This document shows positions 29,723-38,219 of a DNA stretch of 64,000 nt, piece by piece. The DNA is from an uncultured Porphyromonadaceae bacterium (GTDB lineage Bacteria > Bacteroidota > Bacteroidia > Bacteroidales > Paludibacteraceae), in contig CASEAJ010000004.1 of assembly GCA_949285425.1 (NCBI GenBank), positions 1-64,000 on the forward strand. Direction: 5' to 3'. The position numbers and the translations under genes were made by a program. The notes under the pieces were generated by a model. The model saw only the letters and a program-made list of their open reading frames with translations. It was not told where the DNA came from and made no database searches. Each line of letters begins with the position of its first letter. Position 1 is the first letter of the stretch.

Positions 29723-31468
29723 ATGAGACAAAAATCACTATTTCTTTTCTCTCTTTTACTCTGTTGCTTTTGTCAGGCACAGAACAAATACACCTTATCA
29801 GAAGACAGCCGAGGAAAATCAAATGTCAAATATGGAGAACATATTCACGCCCGTTTGGAAAACTCCAAAATATTTCCAGGCACGACACGAGATGTAGATG
29901 TTTATGTACCAGCCCAATACGACGGAAAGACTCCAACGTGCGTCTGTGTGTTTCAAGACGGAATGGGTTTTAGAGCAGACACCGTGGTATCCAATCTGAT
30001 ATCGAGCAACGAAATCCCGACCATGATCCTAGTAGCCGCTTCTCCCGGACAAGTCATCGGCGACTTTGACCCCGACAGTCCACGAGCAAACAGAACCTAT
30101 GAATATGACACCCCTTCACCACGTTTCGGAAAGTTCATATTGGAAGAACTCCTGCCTTTTGTCGAATCACTGAAAACTTCCAATGGGAAAAACATCATAC
30201 TGTCAAAAGACAAGAACGACCGTATGATAGCCGGTTGCAGTTCCGGCGCAGCCTGTGCTTTCAACGTGGCCTGGCACACAGATGAGTTCGCACGAGTTTA
30301 CAGTTCATGCGGTTCGTTGACCGGATTGAGAGGCTCGTTTGTCTACGCCACCTTGGTGCACAAATTTGAAACCAAACCGATTCGGTTTTATTTCCAAAGC
30401 GGGTCTAACGACATGTGGACCTCATTCGGCGACTGGTGGAGTGCCAATCAGGCGATAGTCCGTGCCATGGATTTTGCCGGCTATGACTTCGCATACCAAT
30501 TTACAGAAAATGCAGGACATTGCGATGAAAACACGGTTCAAGTGTTTCCCGATGCCATGCGCTTTCTTTGGAAAGGTTATCCGGACAATCCGCCTGCGCC
30601 CAAAAAGCAAACCGGCAACGCCATGTTAAGACAGATTGTGTCAGCCGGAAAAGACTTTGAACAGGTGTGTTCCGATGTGGAGCCCAACGCCTCCTTGTTC
30701 ACAAACGAAGATGGAGACGTTCTTGTTTCTTCCGACAAAGGGACATGGATGCTTCAACCAAACGGGGAGAAAGACGCTCATGTTACCGACAAACGGATAT
30801 TGGCCATGGGCCCAGGCAACGAAATGCTGGCATACGAACCCAGCAAAGGATTTGCCATCATCAACAAGGATATGCATGTGTCAAAAAGAATAAGGGCTAA
30901 AATGCATCCTTACAATGCCGTTGCTTTAAGGGATGGAGGATATTACATAGTCGGTAAGAAAAAAAAGGAGAACCCAGGCTCCTCCATTTGGCATCTGTCA
31001 GACAAAAGCGGCCTGTCTCAAAAGGACGACCATCTGAAAAGCGTCTACACCATAGCCTTGAGCGCCAACAACAACTGGCTGTACGCTTTCGGATATGACA
31101 CGAAGCGTGGATTCAGCTACAAAGTAGACAAAACACACAAGACACTGCTGTACGGACAGGAATTCTTCTACCTTCATGTACCGGAGCTGTCAGATGGAGC
31201 AGAGACGACATCGGCTATTTGCGACAACTTCGGGAGGACGTATTTAGCCACCGCCTACGGCATTCAAGTGTGCGACTACAACGGAAGGTGTGAGGCTATA
31301 CTTCCCTTGCCGGACAACGCCAGACCCCTATCCATCACATGGGGAGGAAAACGCAGGAACGAGCTCTATGTCCTTTGTCAAAATGGACGAATCTACAAAA
31401 GAACCCTCAACACCCAAGGGGCCTCTTTAAACGGACATATGCCTACCATAAGGGTCGGAGCCGGATAA
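29723..31468 (+). CDS. Secreted CE1-like esterase fused to a beta-propeller-like domain
   Basis: The 581-residue protein has a signal peptide (MRQKSLFLFSLLLCCFCQAQ), an alpha/beta-hydrolase of the esterase D/feruloyl-esterase type (about 30-300) and a C-terminal propeller-like region resembling SMP-30/gluconolactonase domains. The nucleophile is the serine in AGCSSGAA and the histidine is in ENAGHCDEN. Such enzymes remove acyl or feruloyl groups from plant glycans, but no glycan locus adjoins this one. Its GC is clearly lower than that of the S41 protease and pnuC before it, and a duplicated fragment of the gene downstream lies before it, so it may be a recent insertion. The start is chosen at the signal peptide. 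Confidence 0.75.
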   Translation: MRQKSLFLFSLLLCCFCQAQNKYTLSEDSRGKSNVKYGEHIHARLENSKIFPGTTRDVDVYVPAQYDGKTPTCVCVFQDGMGFRADTVVSNLISSNEIPTMILVAASPGQVIGDFDPDSPRANRTYEYDTPSPRFGKFILEELLPFVESLKTSNGKNIILSKDKNDRMIAGCSSGAACAFNVAWHTDEFARVYSSCGSLTGLRGSFVYATLVHKFETKPIRFYFQSGSNDMWTSFGDWWSANQAIVRAMDFAGYDFAYQFTENAGHCDENTVQVFPDAMRFLWKGYPDNPPAPKKQTGNAMLRQIVSAGKDFEQVCSDVEPNASLFTNEDGDVLVSSDKGTWMLQPNGEKDAHVTDKRILAMGPGNEMLAYEPSKGFAIINKDMHVSKRIRAKMHPYNAVALRDGGYYIVGKKKKENPGSSIWHLSDKSGLSQKDDHLKSVYTIALSANNNWLYAFGYDTKRGFSYKVDKTHKTLLYGQEFFYLHVPELSDGAETTSAICDNFGRTYLATAYGIQVCDYNGRCEAILPLPDNARPLSITWGGKRRNELYVLCQNGRIYKRTLNTQGASLNGHMPTIRVGAG

Positions 31469-31546
31469 ACCAATCACACTTTTCTCCGAGGCCTTTTCAA
31501 AAGAACTTCAAGAGAAGAAAACGAAATCATTTATACAAGCATTAGC

Positions 31547-32044
31547 ATGACACGGATAGGTTTGCTTTCTGACACACACGGCCTGCTCGACGAACGGGTT
31601 TTCGAACACTTCGCCTCATGCGACGAAATATGGCATGCCGGCGACTGGGGCTCCATGGAAGTAGTGGAACGGCTTCAGTCCTTCAAGCCCTTGCGGGGCG
31701 TATGGGGCAATATCGACGGGCAGGACATACGCCGCATGTTTCCCCGGCACAACCGTTTCCGTTGCGAAAACGTGGATGTGTGGCTCACGCACATCGGAGG
31801 CTATCCGGGCAAATACGACCCGGCAGTCAAGCCCGGCATCTTCCTGCATCCGCCCAAACTGTTTGTAAGCGGTCACTCGCACATTCTGAAAGTAAAGTAC
31901 GACCGCGACCTCGGCCTGCTGCACATCAACCCCGGAGCAGCGGGCAAATACGGTTTTCATCTGGTACAGACGCTCGTCCGCTTTGTCATAAACGACACCG
32001 ACATTCAGGATTTGGAAATTATAGAGTTGGGAACAAGGCAATAA
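31547..32044 (+). CDS. YfcE/MJ0936-type metallophosphoesterase
   Basis: The 165-residue protein carries the full metal-binding set of the calcineurin-like family: LLSDTHG, HAGDWGS, VWGNIDGQ, THIGG and SGHSH. Proteins of this size and type (YfcE, MJ0936) are small cytoplasmic phosphodiesterases with broad in vitro activity and unknown physiological substrates. No signal peptide is present. A 19-nt copy of codons 11-16 lies at 29656-29674, which suggests this gene once directly followed pnuC. Confidence 0.88.
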   Translation: MTRIGLLSDTHGLLDERVFEHFASCDEIWHAGDWGSMEVVERLQSFKPLRGVWGNIDGQDIRRMFPRHNRFRCENVDVWLTHIGGYPGKYDPAVKPGIFLHPPKLFVSGHSHILKVKYDRDLGLLHINPGAAGKYGFHLVQTLVRFVINDTDIQDLEIIELGTRQ

Positions 32045-32495
32045 GTTTATCCCCGACAACGTTTTTTCCCAATACAGCATGCTGTTCCCCCACGCACTCT
32101 TTTCTGCACACAAAACAAGCGTTCATGCCATTTTCCGTCTTTAAGGAGTCCATCCAACTATCCGACCAATGGCAAAAGACGGTTTCTGAAAGGCCCTATT
32201 CCAAGCAAAAAGAACAAAAACACACCAATCGGGCCCAACAGTTCAAAACAAATCGTTCCGCACCGGTCGCTTCCAACACAATTCATCCGCACTCAACATT
32301 CTTCCGAATATCCGGAAAAAGAAACATCCACATACACAAAAAGCAAGAAAATCAATGATATGTAAAATTAATATATTACTTTTGTGCGCTCTTTTTGAAA
32401 GAGGGACCCAAATCCGACTGAATCAAACAGAACAAATCAGTCAGATGTAAGTGAATCGGATTGTAATTTTTGCTCTCATTTAAACAAAACGGATT
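32045..32495 (+). promoter_or_regulatory. Gap with promoter and structured leader before the decarboxylase gene
   Basis: Nothing coding is supported here. TACTTTTG at 32377-32384 fits the -7 element. The transcript would begin with CTCTTT-TTG-AAAGAG (32390-32404) and then two nested pairings: AATCCGA (32411-32417) with TCGGATT (32456-32462), and GACTGA (32416-32421) with TCAGTC (32437-32442). The folds exclude each other in part at 32416-32417. I do not recognise a known riboswitch. Confidence 0.4.
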
Positions 32496-33887
32496 ATGAA
32501 GAACAAGTATTTCGATTTGATTGAACAGTCGTTCGAATTTCCGAACGAAGAGTTCACCGTGGAAGAAAACGAACTTTATTGGTTCGGTGTTCCGCTCATG
32601 GACATCATCAAGCAGTATGGCACCCCCTTGCGCATAGCCTACCTGCCCAAGATTGCCCAGAACATACAAAAGGCACGACGCATGTTCAACGTCGCCATGG
32701 CCAAGGTCGACTACAAAGGCGACTACCACTATTGCTACTGCACGAAAAGTTCACACTTCTCGTTCGTACTGGAAGAAGTGCTGAAACACAACGTACATAT
32801 AGAGACCTCTTCGGCATTCGACATCAATATTATCGAAGCTTTGTACGAACAGGGAACCATCAACCGGGATATTTTTGTCGTATGTAACGGATTCAAACGT
32901 CCGCAATATGTCGAAAACATACAGAATTTAATCCGTAACGGTTTCCACAACATCATTCCCATATTGGACAACAAGTTCGAACTTGACCTGCTCATGAAGG
33001 ACTTCAAGGAAAAATTCAAAGTAGGCATCCGCATTGCTTCGGAAGAAGAACCGAAGTTCGACTTTTACACTTCACGACTGGGAGTAAGATACAACGACAT
33101 CATCCCCTACTACCGGGAAAAGATTGCCAACAATCCGCAGGTTGAGCTGAAAATGCTCCATTTCTTCATCAACACCGGCATCAAGGACACGTCCTATTAC
33201 TGGAACGAACTGAGCAAGGCGGTGAACCTGTATTGCGAAATGAAGAAAATATGCCCCGAACTCGACAGCCTGAACATAGGCGGAGGCATGCCCATCCAGT
33301 CGCACCTCGACATGGTGTACGACTACGAATACATGGCCGAAGAAATCGTGGCACAAATCAAGAACATCTGTGTGCAGAACAATGTGCCCGAACCGCACAT
33401 TTTCACCGAATTCGGTTCATATACCGTCGGCGAAAGCGGGGCCATGCTCTACTCCATTGTCAACCAGAAACGGCAGAACGACCGCGAATTGTGGAACATG
33501 ATAGACAGCTCGTTCATGACCACCCTGCCCGACACCTGGGCCATCAACCAACGCTACGTGTTCCTGGCCATCAACAACTGGGACTCACAATACGAACGCG
33601 TGAACCTGGGCGGACTGACCTGCGACAGCGAAGACTTCTACAACGCCGAAGTGCACTCGAACGCCGTGTTCCTGCCTAAAATGGAGGAAGGCCGCGAACA
33701 GTACATCGGTTTCTTCCACATGGGAGCCTATCAGGAAGCCTTGAGCGGATTCGGCGGCATACAGCACTGCCTCATCCCCGGCCCGAAACTGGTGATTGTC
33801 GACCGCGACGAGGACGGCGAATACACCACCAAGCTCTTCGCCAAAGAACAGAGTTACAAATCCATGCTGAAGATATTGGGATATTAA
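32496..33887 (+). CDS. Fold-type III PLP-dependent decarboxylase, probably arginine decarboxylase
   Basis: The 463-residue protein has the alanine-racemase-like barrel and beta domain of the ODC/DAPDC/ADC group: the PLP lysine in YCYCTKSSHF (about residue 84), the glycine-rich LNIGGGMP phosphate loop and a C-terminal MGAYQEALSGFGG stretch. Bacteroidetes proteins of this length are commonly called arginine decarboxylase, giving agmatine for polyamine synthesis; they are shorter than the 630-residue SpeA. The assignment to arginine rather than another basic amino acid is recall, not proof. A strong terminator follows, shared with the convergent gene. Confidence 0.75.
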   Translation: MKNKYFDLIEQSFEFPNEEFTVEENELYWFGVPLMDIIKQYGTPLRIAYLPKIAQNIQKARRMFNVAMAKVDYKGDYHYCYCTKSSHFSFVLEEVLKHNVHIETSSAFDINIIEALYEQGTINRDIFVVCNGFKRPQYVENIQNLIRNGFHNIIPILDNKFELDLLMKDFKEKFKVGIRIASEEEPKFDFYTSRLGVRYNDIIPYYREKIANNPQVELKMLHFFINTGIKDTSYYWNELSKAVNLYCEMKKICPELDSLNIGGGMPIQSHLDMVYDYEYMAEEIVAQIKNICVQNNVPEPHIFTEFGSYTVGESGAMLYSIVNQKRQNDRELWNMIDSSFMTTLPDTWAINQRYVFLAINNWDSQYERVNLGGLTCDSEDFYNAEVHSNAVFLPKMEEGREQYIGFFHMGAYQEALSGFGGIQHCLIPGPKLVIVDRDEDGEYTTKLFAKEQSYKSMLKILGY

Positions 33888-33906
33888 AACCTCAGTTTGC
33901 CATATC

Positions 33907-33944
33907 AAACGAAAAAGGCTGCCGATTGGCAGCCTTTTTCGTTT
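33907..33944. terminator. Strong bidirectional terminator
   Basis: A perfect 17-bp stem (33907-33923 with 33928-33944) with a GATT loop has an A run on one side and a T run on the other. It sits between the convergent decarboxylase and oxidoreductase genes and serves both. Confidence 0.9.
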
Positions 33945-36290
33945 TTATCTTTTCTCCAGCCATTCGTGCATGGAGCGGGCGGCACGCCGGCCATCGCCCA
34001 TGGCAAGAATAACGGTAGCCCCTCCGCGCACAATGTCGCCTCCGGCAAACATCATGGGAATGTCGGTCTGCATGGTGTCCTGATTCACCTCGATGGTGCC
34101 CCACTTGCTCACATGCAATCCTTCGACCGAATGCGGAATGAGCGGATTGGGCGACACGCCCACACTCACAATGACCTCATCCACCGCTATCAGTTCTGTC
34201 TTGCCTTCCACCGGCACGGGCGAACGACGTCCCGAAGCATCGGGCTCGCCCAGTTCCATCACCTGAAGCAACATGTGGGTCACCCGTCCGCGTTCATCGC
34301 CGCGATACTCAATGGGATTGTGCAACGTGAGGAATTCCACACCCTCTTCCTTGGCATGTTTCACTTCCTCAGCACGGGCCGGCATTTCCTCTTCCGAACG
34401 ACGGTACACAATCATGGCCCGTTCGGCTCCCAGCCGCTTGGCGGTGCGCACGGAGTCCATCGCCGTGTTGCCCCCGCCGATAACGGCCACCCGCTTGCCG
34501 TGGAACACAGGAGTATCCGAATCCGGACTGGCTGCATTCATCAGGTTGACCCGGGTGAGGTATTCGTTGGACGACATGATGCCCACCAGATTTTCGCCCG
34601 GACAGTTCATGAAGCGGGGCAATCCGGCTCCACTCCCGACAAACACACCCGCAAATCCGGCCTCCTTGAGCTGGTCGATAGTCAGTGTCTTGCCTATAAT
34701 GGTATCGGTGTGAAACGTAACCCCCATGGCACGCAGGTTGTCTATCTCCACATCGACAATTCGGTTGGGCAGACGGAACTCGGGAATACCATACTTCAGC
34801 ACGCCACCAATCTCATGCAATGCCTCGAACACCGTCACCTCATAACCCAGTTTGGCCATGTCGCCGGCAAACGAAAGTCCGGCAGGTCCCGAACCCACCA
34901 CGGCAATCTTCTTGCCGTTGGCCGGAGCGACAACCGGTACCGACACATGTCCGCTTTCGCGTTCATAGTCGGCCGCAAAACGTTCCAGATAGCCTATGGC
35001 CACCGGCTCCTTGCCCATTTTCACATGGATACACTTCGACTCGCACTGTTTTTCCTGCGGACACACACGGCCGCACACGGCCGGCAGGGCGGAAGTTTTC
35101 TTCAACACGGCAGCCGCGTCGAGAAAATGTCCCCGCTCTATGTTCTTTATAAAATGTGGAATATCAATACCCACCGGGCATCCCGTCATGCAGGTCGGAT
35201 TCGGGCAGTCAAGACAACGCTGCGCCTCACGCATGGCCATTTCGGCCGTCAGTCCGAGGTTGACCTCAAGATTGTTGCGGCTGCGCACCCCAGGAGCCTG
35301 TTCGGGCATGCGCACACGCGGAATGGCCACCCGGTCTTTCGGCTTCAACGCCTTGCGCAAATCGGCACGCCAACCGCCATCTTCACCGCCGGCAGCTTCG
35401 CCGCCATCATTTTCGGCTACCGCCGCACAGGCATCCGCCCCGCTTTCACAGGCTGTTGCCGCTTTCGCATCGGCATGGGCAGGATGCTTCAAAGCCTCCT
35501 GTTCTTCATCCTTGTATCCGCCCAGGCGCATAATCATTTCATCGAAATCGACCTGATGCGCATCAAATTCGGGTCCATCAATGCACACGAACTTCGTTTT
35601 ACCCCCCACCGTGACACGGCAGGCTCCACACATGCCGGTGCCATCGACCATAATGGTGTTGAGCGAAGCAATGGTCGGAATGTTGTATTTTTTAGTGAGC
35701 AGACTCACGAACTTCATCATCACAGCCGGGCCTATGGTGACACACTGATCTACCTGTTCGCGTTGGATAACGCTTTCCACCCCCTCGGTCACCAGTCCCT
35801 TGCGGCCGTACGAACCATCATCGGTCATCACAATGACCTCATCCGAATAGCGGCGCATCTGTTCTTCCAGGATAATGAGTTCCTTGGTACGGGCAGCCAG
35901 AACCGTAATGACACGGTTGCCGGCCCGCTTCATGGCCTGCACAATGGGCATCATGGGAGCAGTGCCCACCCCGCCGCAGGCACACACCACCGTGCCGAAG
36001 CGTTCAATGTGCGTGGCCTGTCCCAACGGGCCGACCAGGTCGGTTATTTCATCGCCCACGTTCAAGGCGCAAAGGCGGGTAGAAGAAACCCCCATGCGCT
36101 GCACAACCAGCGTAATGGTGCCCCGTTCCGTGTCGGCATCGGCTATGGTGAGGGGAATGCGTTCGCCCTTTTCCCCCACACGGACAATGACAAAATGCCC
36201 GGCTCTCCGGGCCTTGGCTATCAACGGAGCTTCTACCTCCAGTTTGATGACATTAGTTGAAAAGTATTCTTTACTGACAATTCTGTTCAT
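33945..36290 (-). CDS. Fused NfnA/NfnB-type oxidoreductase (ferredoxin:NADP reductase-like plus glutamate synthase small subunit-like)
   Basis: The 781-residue protein joins two flavoproteins. The N-terminal part (about 1-280) is a ferredoxin-NADP reductase/DHOD-B-like domain with a GTGMCGACRV iron-sulfur site. The C-terminal part (about 350-781) is GltD-like, with cysteine clusters (CLDCPNPTCMTGCPVG and CGRVCPQEKQCESKC), an FAD site (VVGSGPAGLSFA) and an NADP site (VIGGGNTAMDS). In other bacteria the two are separate subunits of the electron-bifurcating NADH-ferredoxin NADP reductase. The joining segment (about 300-350) is rich in Ala, Asp, Glu and Gly and looks disordered. The start at 36290 is preferred over an upstream frame that lacks homology. 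Confidence 0.88.
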   Translation of the reverse strand: MNRIVSKEYFSTNVIKLEVEAPLIAKARRAGHFVIVRVGEKGERIPLTIADADTERGTITLVVQRMGVSSTRLCALNVGDEITDLVGPLGQATHIERFGTVVCACGGVGTAPMMPIVQAMKRAGNRVITVLAARTKELIILEEQMRRYSDEVIVMTDDGSYGRKGLVTEGVESVIQREQVDQCVTIGPAVMMKFVSLLTKKYNIPTIASLNTIMVDGTGMCGACRVTVGGKTKFVCIDGPEFDAHQVDFDEMIMRLGGYKDEEQEALKHPAHADAKAATACESGADACAAVAENDGGEAAGGEDGGWRADLRKALKPKDRVAIPRVRMPEQAPGVRSRNNLEVNLGLTAEMAMREAQRCLDCPNPTCMTGCPVGIDIPHFIKNIERGHFLDAAAVLKKTSALPAVCGRVCPQEKQCESKCIHVKMGKEPVAIGYLERFAADYERESGHVSVPVVAPANGKKIAVVGSGPAGLSFAGDMAKLGYEVTVFEALHEIGGVLKYGIPEFRLPNRIVDVEIDNLRAMGVTFHTDTIIGKTLTIDQLKEAGFAGVFVGSGAGLPRFMNCPGENLVGIMSSNEYLTRVNLMNAASPDSDTPVFHGKRVAVIGGGNTAMDSVRTAKRLGAERAMIVYRRSEEEMPARAEEVKHAKEEGVEFLTLHNPIEYRGDERGRVTHMLLQVMELGEPDASGRRSPVPVEGKTELIAVDEVIVSVGVSPNPLIPHSVEGLHVSKWGTIEVNQDTMQTDIPMMFAGGDIVRGGATVILAMGDGRRAARSMHEWLEKR

Positions 36291-36490
36291 ATTGACACAG
36301 CATTTAATAGGTTGATTTTGCAAAAGTAATGAATAATCCGGACAATCATGACAAAATGTTTTCTCAACAGGCTTACATATAAACAAAAAAACGTTCCCGC
36401 ACGGCCAATGCCATGACGGAAGCACAAACGGACAAGAAAAGGGACATCCCCCCCAAAAAACAGGAACACATGCAAAACAAATACCGGCAT

Positions 36491-36521
36491 TTTGTAGTTA
36501 TTACAAATATGTATATTTTTG
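36491..36521 (+). promoter_or_regulatory. Promoter of the HIUase gene
   Basis: TTTG (36491-36494), 19 nt, TATTTTTG (36514-36521): a full consensus match. Transcription would start near 36528, about 30 nt before the ATG. Confidence 0.7.
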
Positions 36522-36558
36522 AAAACGCAACATAACCATAACTTAAACGTAAAAAATT

Positions 36559-36969
36559 ATGAAGACAAGATTTTTCGTTCTGATGTTCTTATCAGTGTTT
36601 TTCTCAGGATTACTGCATGCAAAAGGTGACTCACATCAGTTGTCGAGCCACATTCTCGACATAAACACCGGTTCTCCGGCTCCGGATGTGAAAATCGGCC
36701 TTTACAAGCAAAACCATGATGGCAGCTGGATGCTGGTCAGCGAAAAAGTGACAGATGAAAACGGAAGAATAAAGGACTTCCTGCCCAATGACAAAGACAA
36801 CAAAGGCATATATAAACTTACCTACCATGTAGGCCCCTATTTCGAACGTCAGCATCAAAAAAGTTTTTATCCGTTCATCGACGTTGTATTCCAGATAACA
36901 GACGACAGCCACTACCATGTGCCCATAACATTATCTCCGTTCGGATATTCCACCTACAGAGGAAACTAA
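36559..36969 (+). CDS. Secreted 5-hydroxyisourate hydrolase (transthyretin-like)
   Basis: The family hydrolyses 5-hydroxyisourate, the product of urate oxidation. The 136-residue protein has a signal peptide (to about residue 22) and then LSSHILDINTGSPAPDV and HYHVPITLSPFGYSTYRG, both family signatures. H31, R70 and H120 match the conserved His/Arg/His set. The C-terminus is YRGN, where the family nearly always ends YRGS, so the last serine is replaced. Other urate-pathway genes are absent from the window. Export is known for some Gram-negative homologues. Role here is uncertain given the changed tail. Confidence 0.85.
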   Translation: MKTRFFVLMFLSVFFSGLLHAKGDSHQLSSHILDINTGSPAPDVKIGLYKQNHDGSWMLVSEKVTDENGRIKDFLPNDKDNKGIYKLTYHVGPYFERQHQKSFYPFIDVVFQITDDSHYHVPITLSPFGYSTYRGN

Positions 36970-36979
36970 AGGGAAAAAC

Positions 36980-37018
36980 GCTCCCGCCTGGCGGCTCATG
37001 ACAAAACCGGGCGGGAGC
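36980..37018 (+). terminator. GC-rich hairpin after the HIUase gene
   Basis: GCTCCCGCC (36980-36988) pairs with GGCGGGAGC (37010-37018) across a 21-nt loop. A second small hairpin (GTCGGA/TCCGAC, 37022-37038) follows. There is no T run, so it may stabilise the 3' end rather than terminate. Confidence 0.4.
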
Positions 37019-37050
37019 TCCGTCGGAACGACTCCGACAAGCAGAAAAAA

Positions 37051-37138
37051 ATACTATAGAAAGTTGCTTCATCTTCTATAGAATATTGATCAAGATACTA
37101 TAGTATTTCGACCCATCTTCTATAGTATCTTTTGTCAC
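37051..37138. repeat. 22-nt-period array with CTATAG cores (family T), four units
   Basis: CTATAG starts at 37054, 37076, 37098 and 37120, exactly 22 nt apart. Units alternate between ATACTATAG and CTTCTATAG openings, and the rest of each unit is diverged. The layout matches the array at 2668-2884. It lies between the HIUase gene and an unknown secreted-protein gene. Confidence 0.8.
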
Positions 37139-37307
37139 CTGCCCGCCTGCACATTTCCGGCCATTATGGCAGAGAAACATTTCGCCGTTTTGCTTCTTGT
37201 TATTCCGCAACATTTGTACATTTGCAAACGGAGCGAATCCGTGAAACGAACGCACAAATTGTTGACACAAATTTATTACAACGCACTTTATGCCGACAGA
37301 ATCTACT

Positions 37308-37853
37308 ATGTGTAAACATTCCTTAAAAAAACAATTAGTACTCTTTTTCTTTTTAGGGAGTTTTCTCCTTTCTGCCCAAAAACACAATCTTTATGGTTGT
37401 TTTGAACATGACAGTATACCTGGTTTACAACTAAGCATTCTGGATGGTATGGCTAAATTGGAACAATTTGACACAACCTCCGACTTGGACATGGAGGGTG
37501 TTGATTGTATTGTTGGGGGAGATTGCTTGCTGGAAGAGACCATATCCTGCATCAATGATACGCTCTATATAGATGGAAAACCATATTTTAAAATCATGTC
37601 AACTGATATGATTCTGTCACTTCAAAATATCCGAAACATAGTACATAATGGAGATACATTTTATTGCACAAAATACTATGACAGGAACAATAACATATAT
37701 TTGCTAGGTTCAATAGACGGCTGGAAAAACGACCAAAAGAATGGCAGATGGATTTATCTCGATCACGCAAGATTGTCGGGTATCATATTTAAAGATGGCG
37801 TGATTGTTGACACATTTGCAATTATACCTATAGATGTTGGATTTGGTTATTGA
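37308..37853 (+). CDS. Unknown secreted protein
   Basis: I do not recognise this family. From ATG at 37308 the protein has 181 residues with a signal peptide (MCKHSLKKQLVLFFFLGSFLLSAQ); a start 18 nt earlier is also possible. The mature part has four cysteines spread over the middle (EGVDC, GGDC, ISC and FYC contexts), no lipobox and no membrane span, and is rich in Asp, Ile and Gly. Its base composition is much more AT-rich than neighbouring genes, and it is flanked by AT-rich gaps and a 22-nt repeat array, which suggests a laterally acquired or strain-specific gene. Confidence 0.6.
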   Translation: MCKHSLKKQLVLFFFLGSFLLSAQKHNLYGCFEHDSIPGLQLSILDGMAKLEQFDTTSDLDMEGVDCIVGGDCLLEETISCINDTLYIDGKPYFKIMSTDMILSLQNIRNIVHNGDTFYCTKYYDRNNNIYLLGSIDGWKNDQKNGRWIYLDHARLSGIIFKDGVIVDTFAIIPIDVGFGY

Positions 37854-38219
37854 CACCACAACAGAATTGGATAAAAGAAAAACAATTTTTAAAAGGACAA
37901 CAATACGGAATCTTATTAAAAGAAGAATTTATTCACAACGTTATTCTACATATGTTTTGATTAAATATTAAGATAGAATTATAAAAGCCGATCCGTTAGT
38001 TTTTTAATATACACCTAAAATACATGATATAATTTGCAAACCATTTTCGCATAAGCCCTTTCGGTTCCGTCTATGCCGAACGGCAAACAGAGAGGCCGGA
38101 AAGTTCAGAAATCCGTGCTGAACCACATTTTGCATGACCGGACATGCGGTAAATCAGCCATTTTTATGTATGTTTGCAAACAATTTCCCCGCTATGTCAA
38201 ACATTTATTTATATCTATC
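37854..38219. other. AT-rich gap with no supported gene
   Basis: The stretch is AT-rich after the unknown gene and becomes GC-richer near 38060. TATGTTTG at 38169-38176 is a possible -7 box for GH97 (ATG 38220), but I see no -33 element at the right spacing. Nothing else is recognisable. Confidence 0.4.

Noticed and set aside
31618..32358. Open frame of 246 codons past the metallophosphoesterase
   Set aside because: It runs out of frame through the metallophosphoesterase gene and then into AT-rich non-coding sequence; no homology is apparent.
33897..36260. Long open frame (787 codons) opposite the fused oxidoreductase
   Set aside because: It mirrors the coding strand of a well-supported gene; the His/Arg-rich product has no recognisable domain. 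Similar long antisense frames opposite metK, thrC, the S41 protease and argF' were rejected for the same reason.
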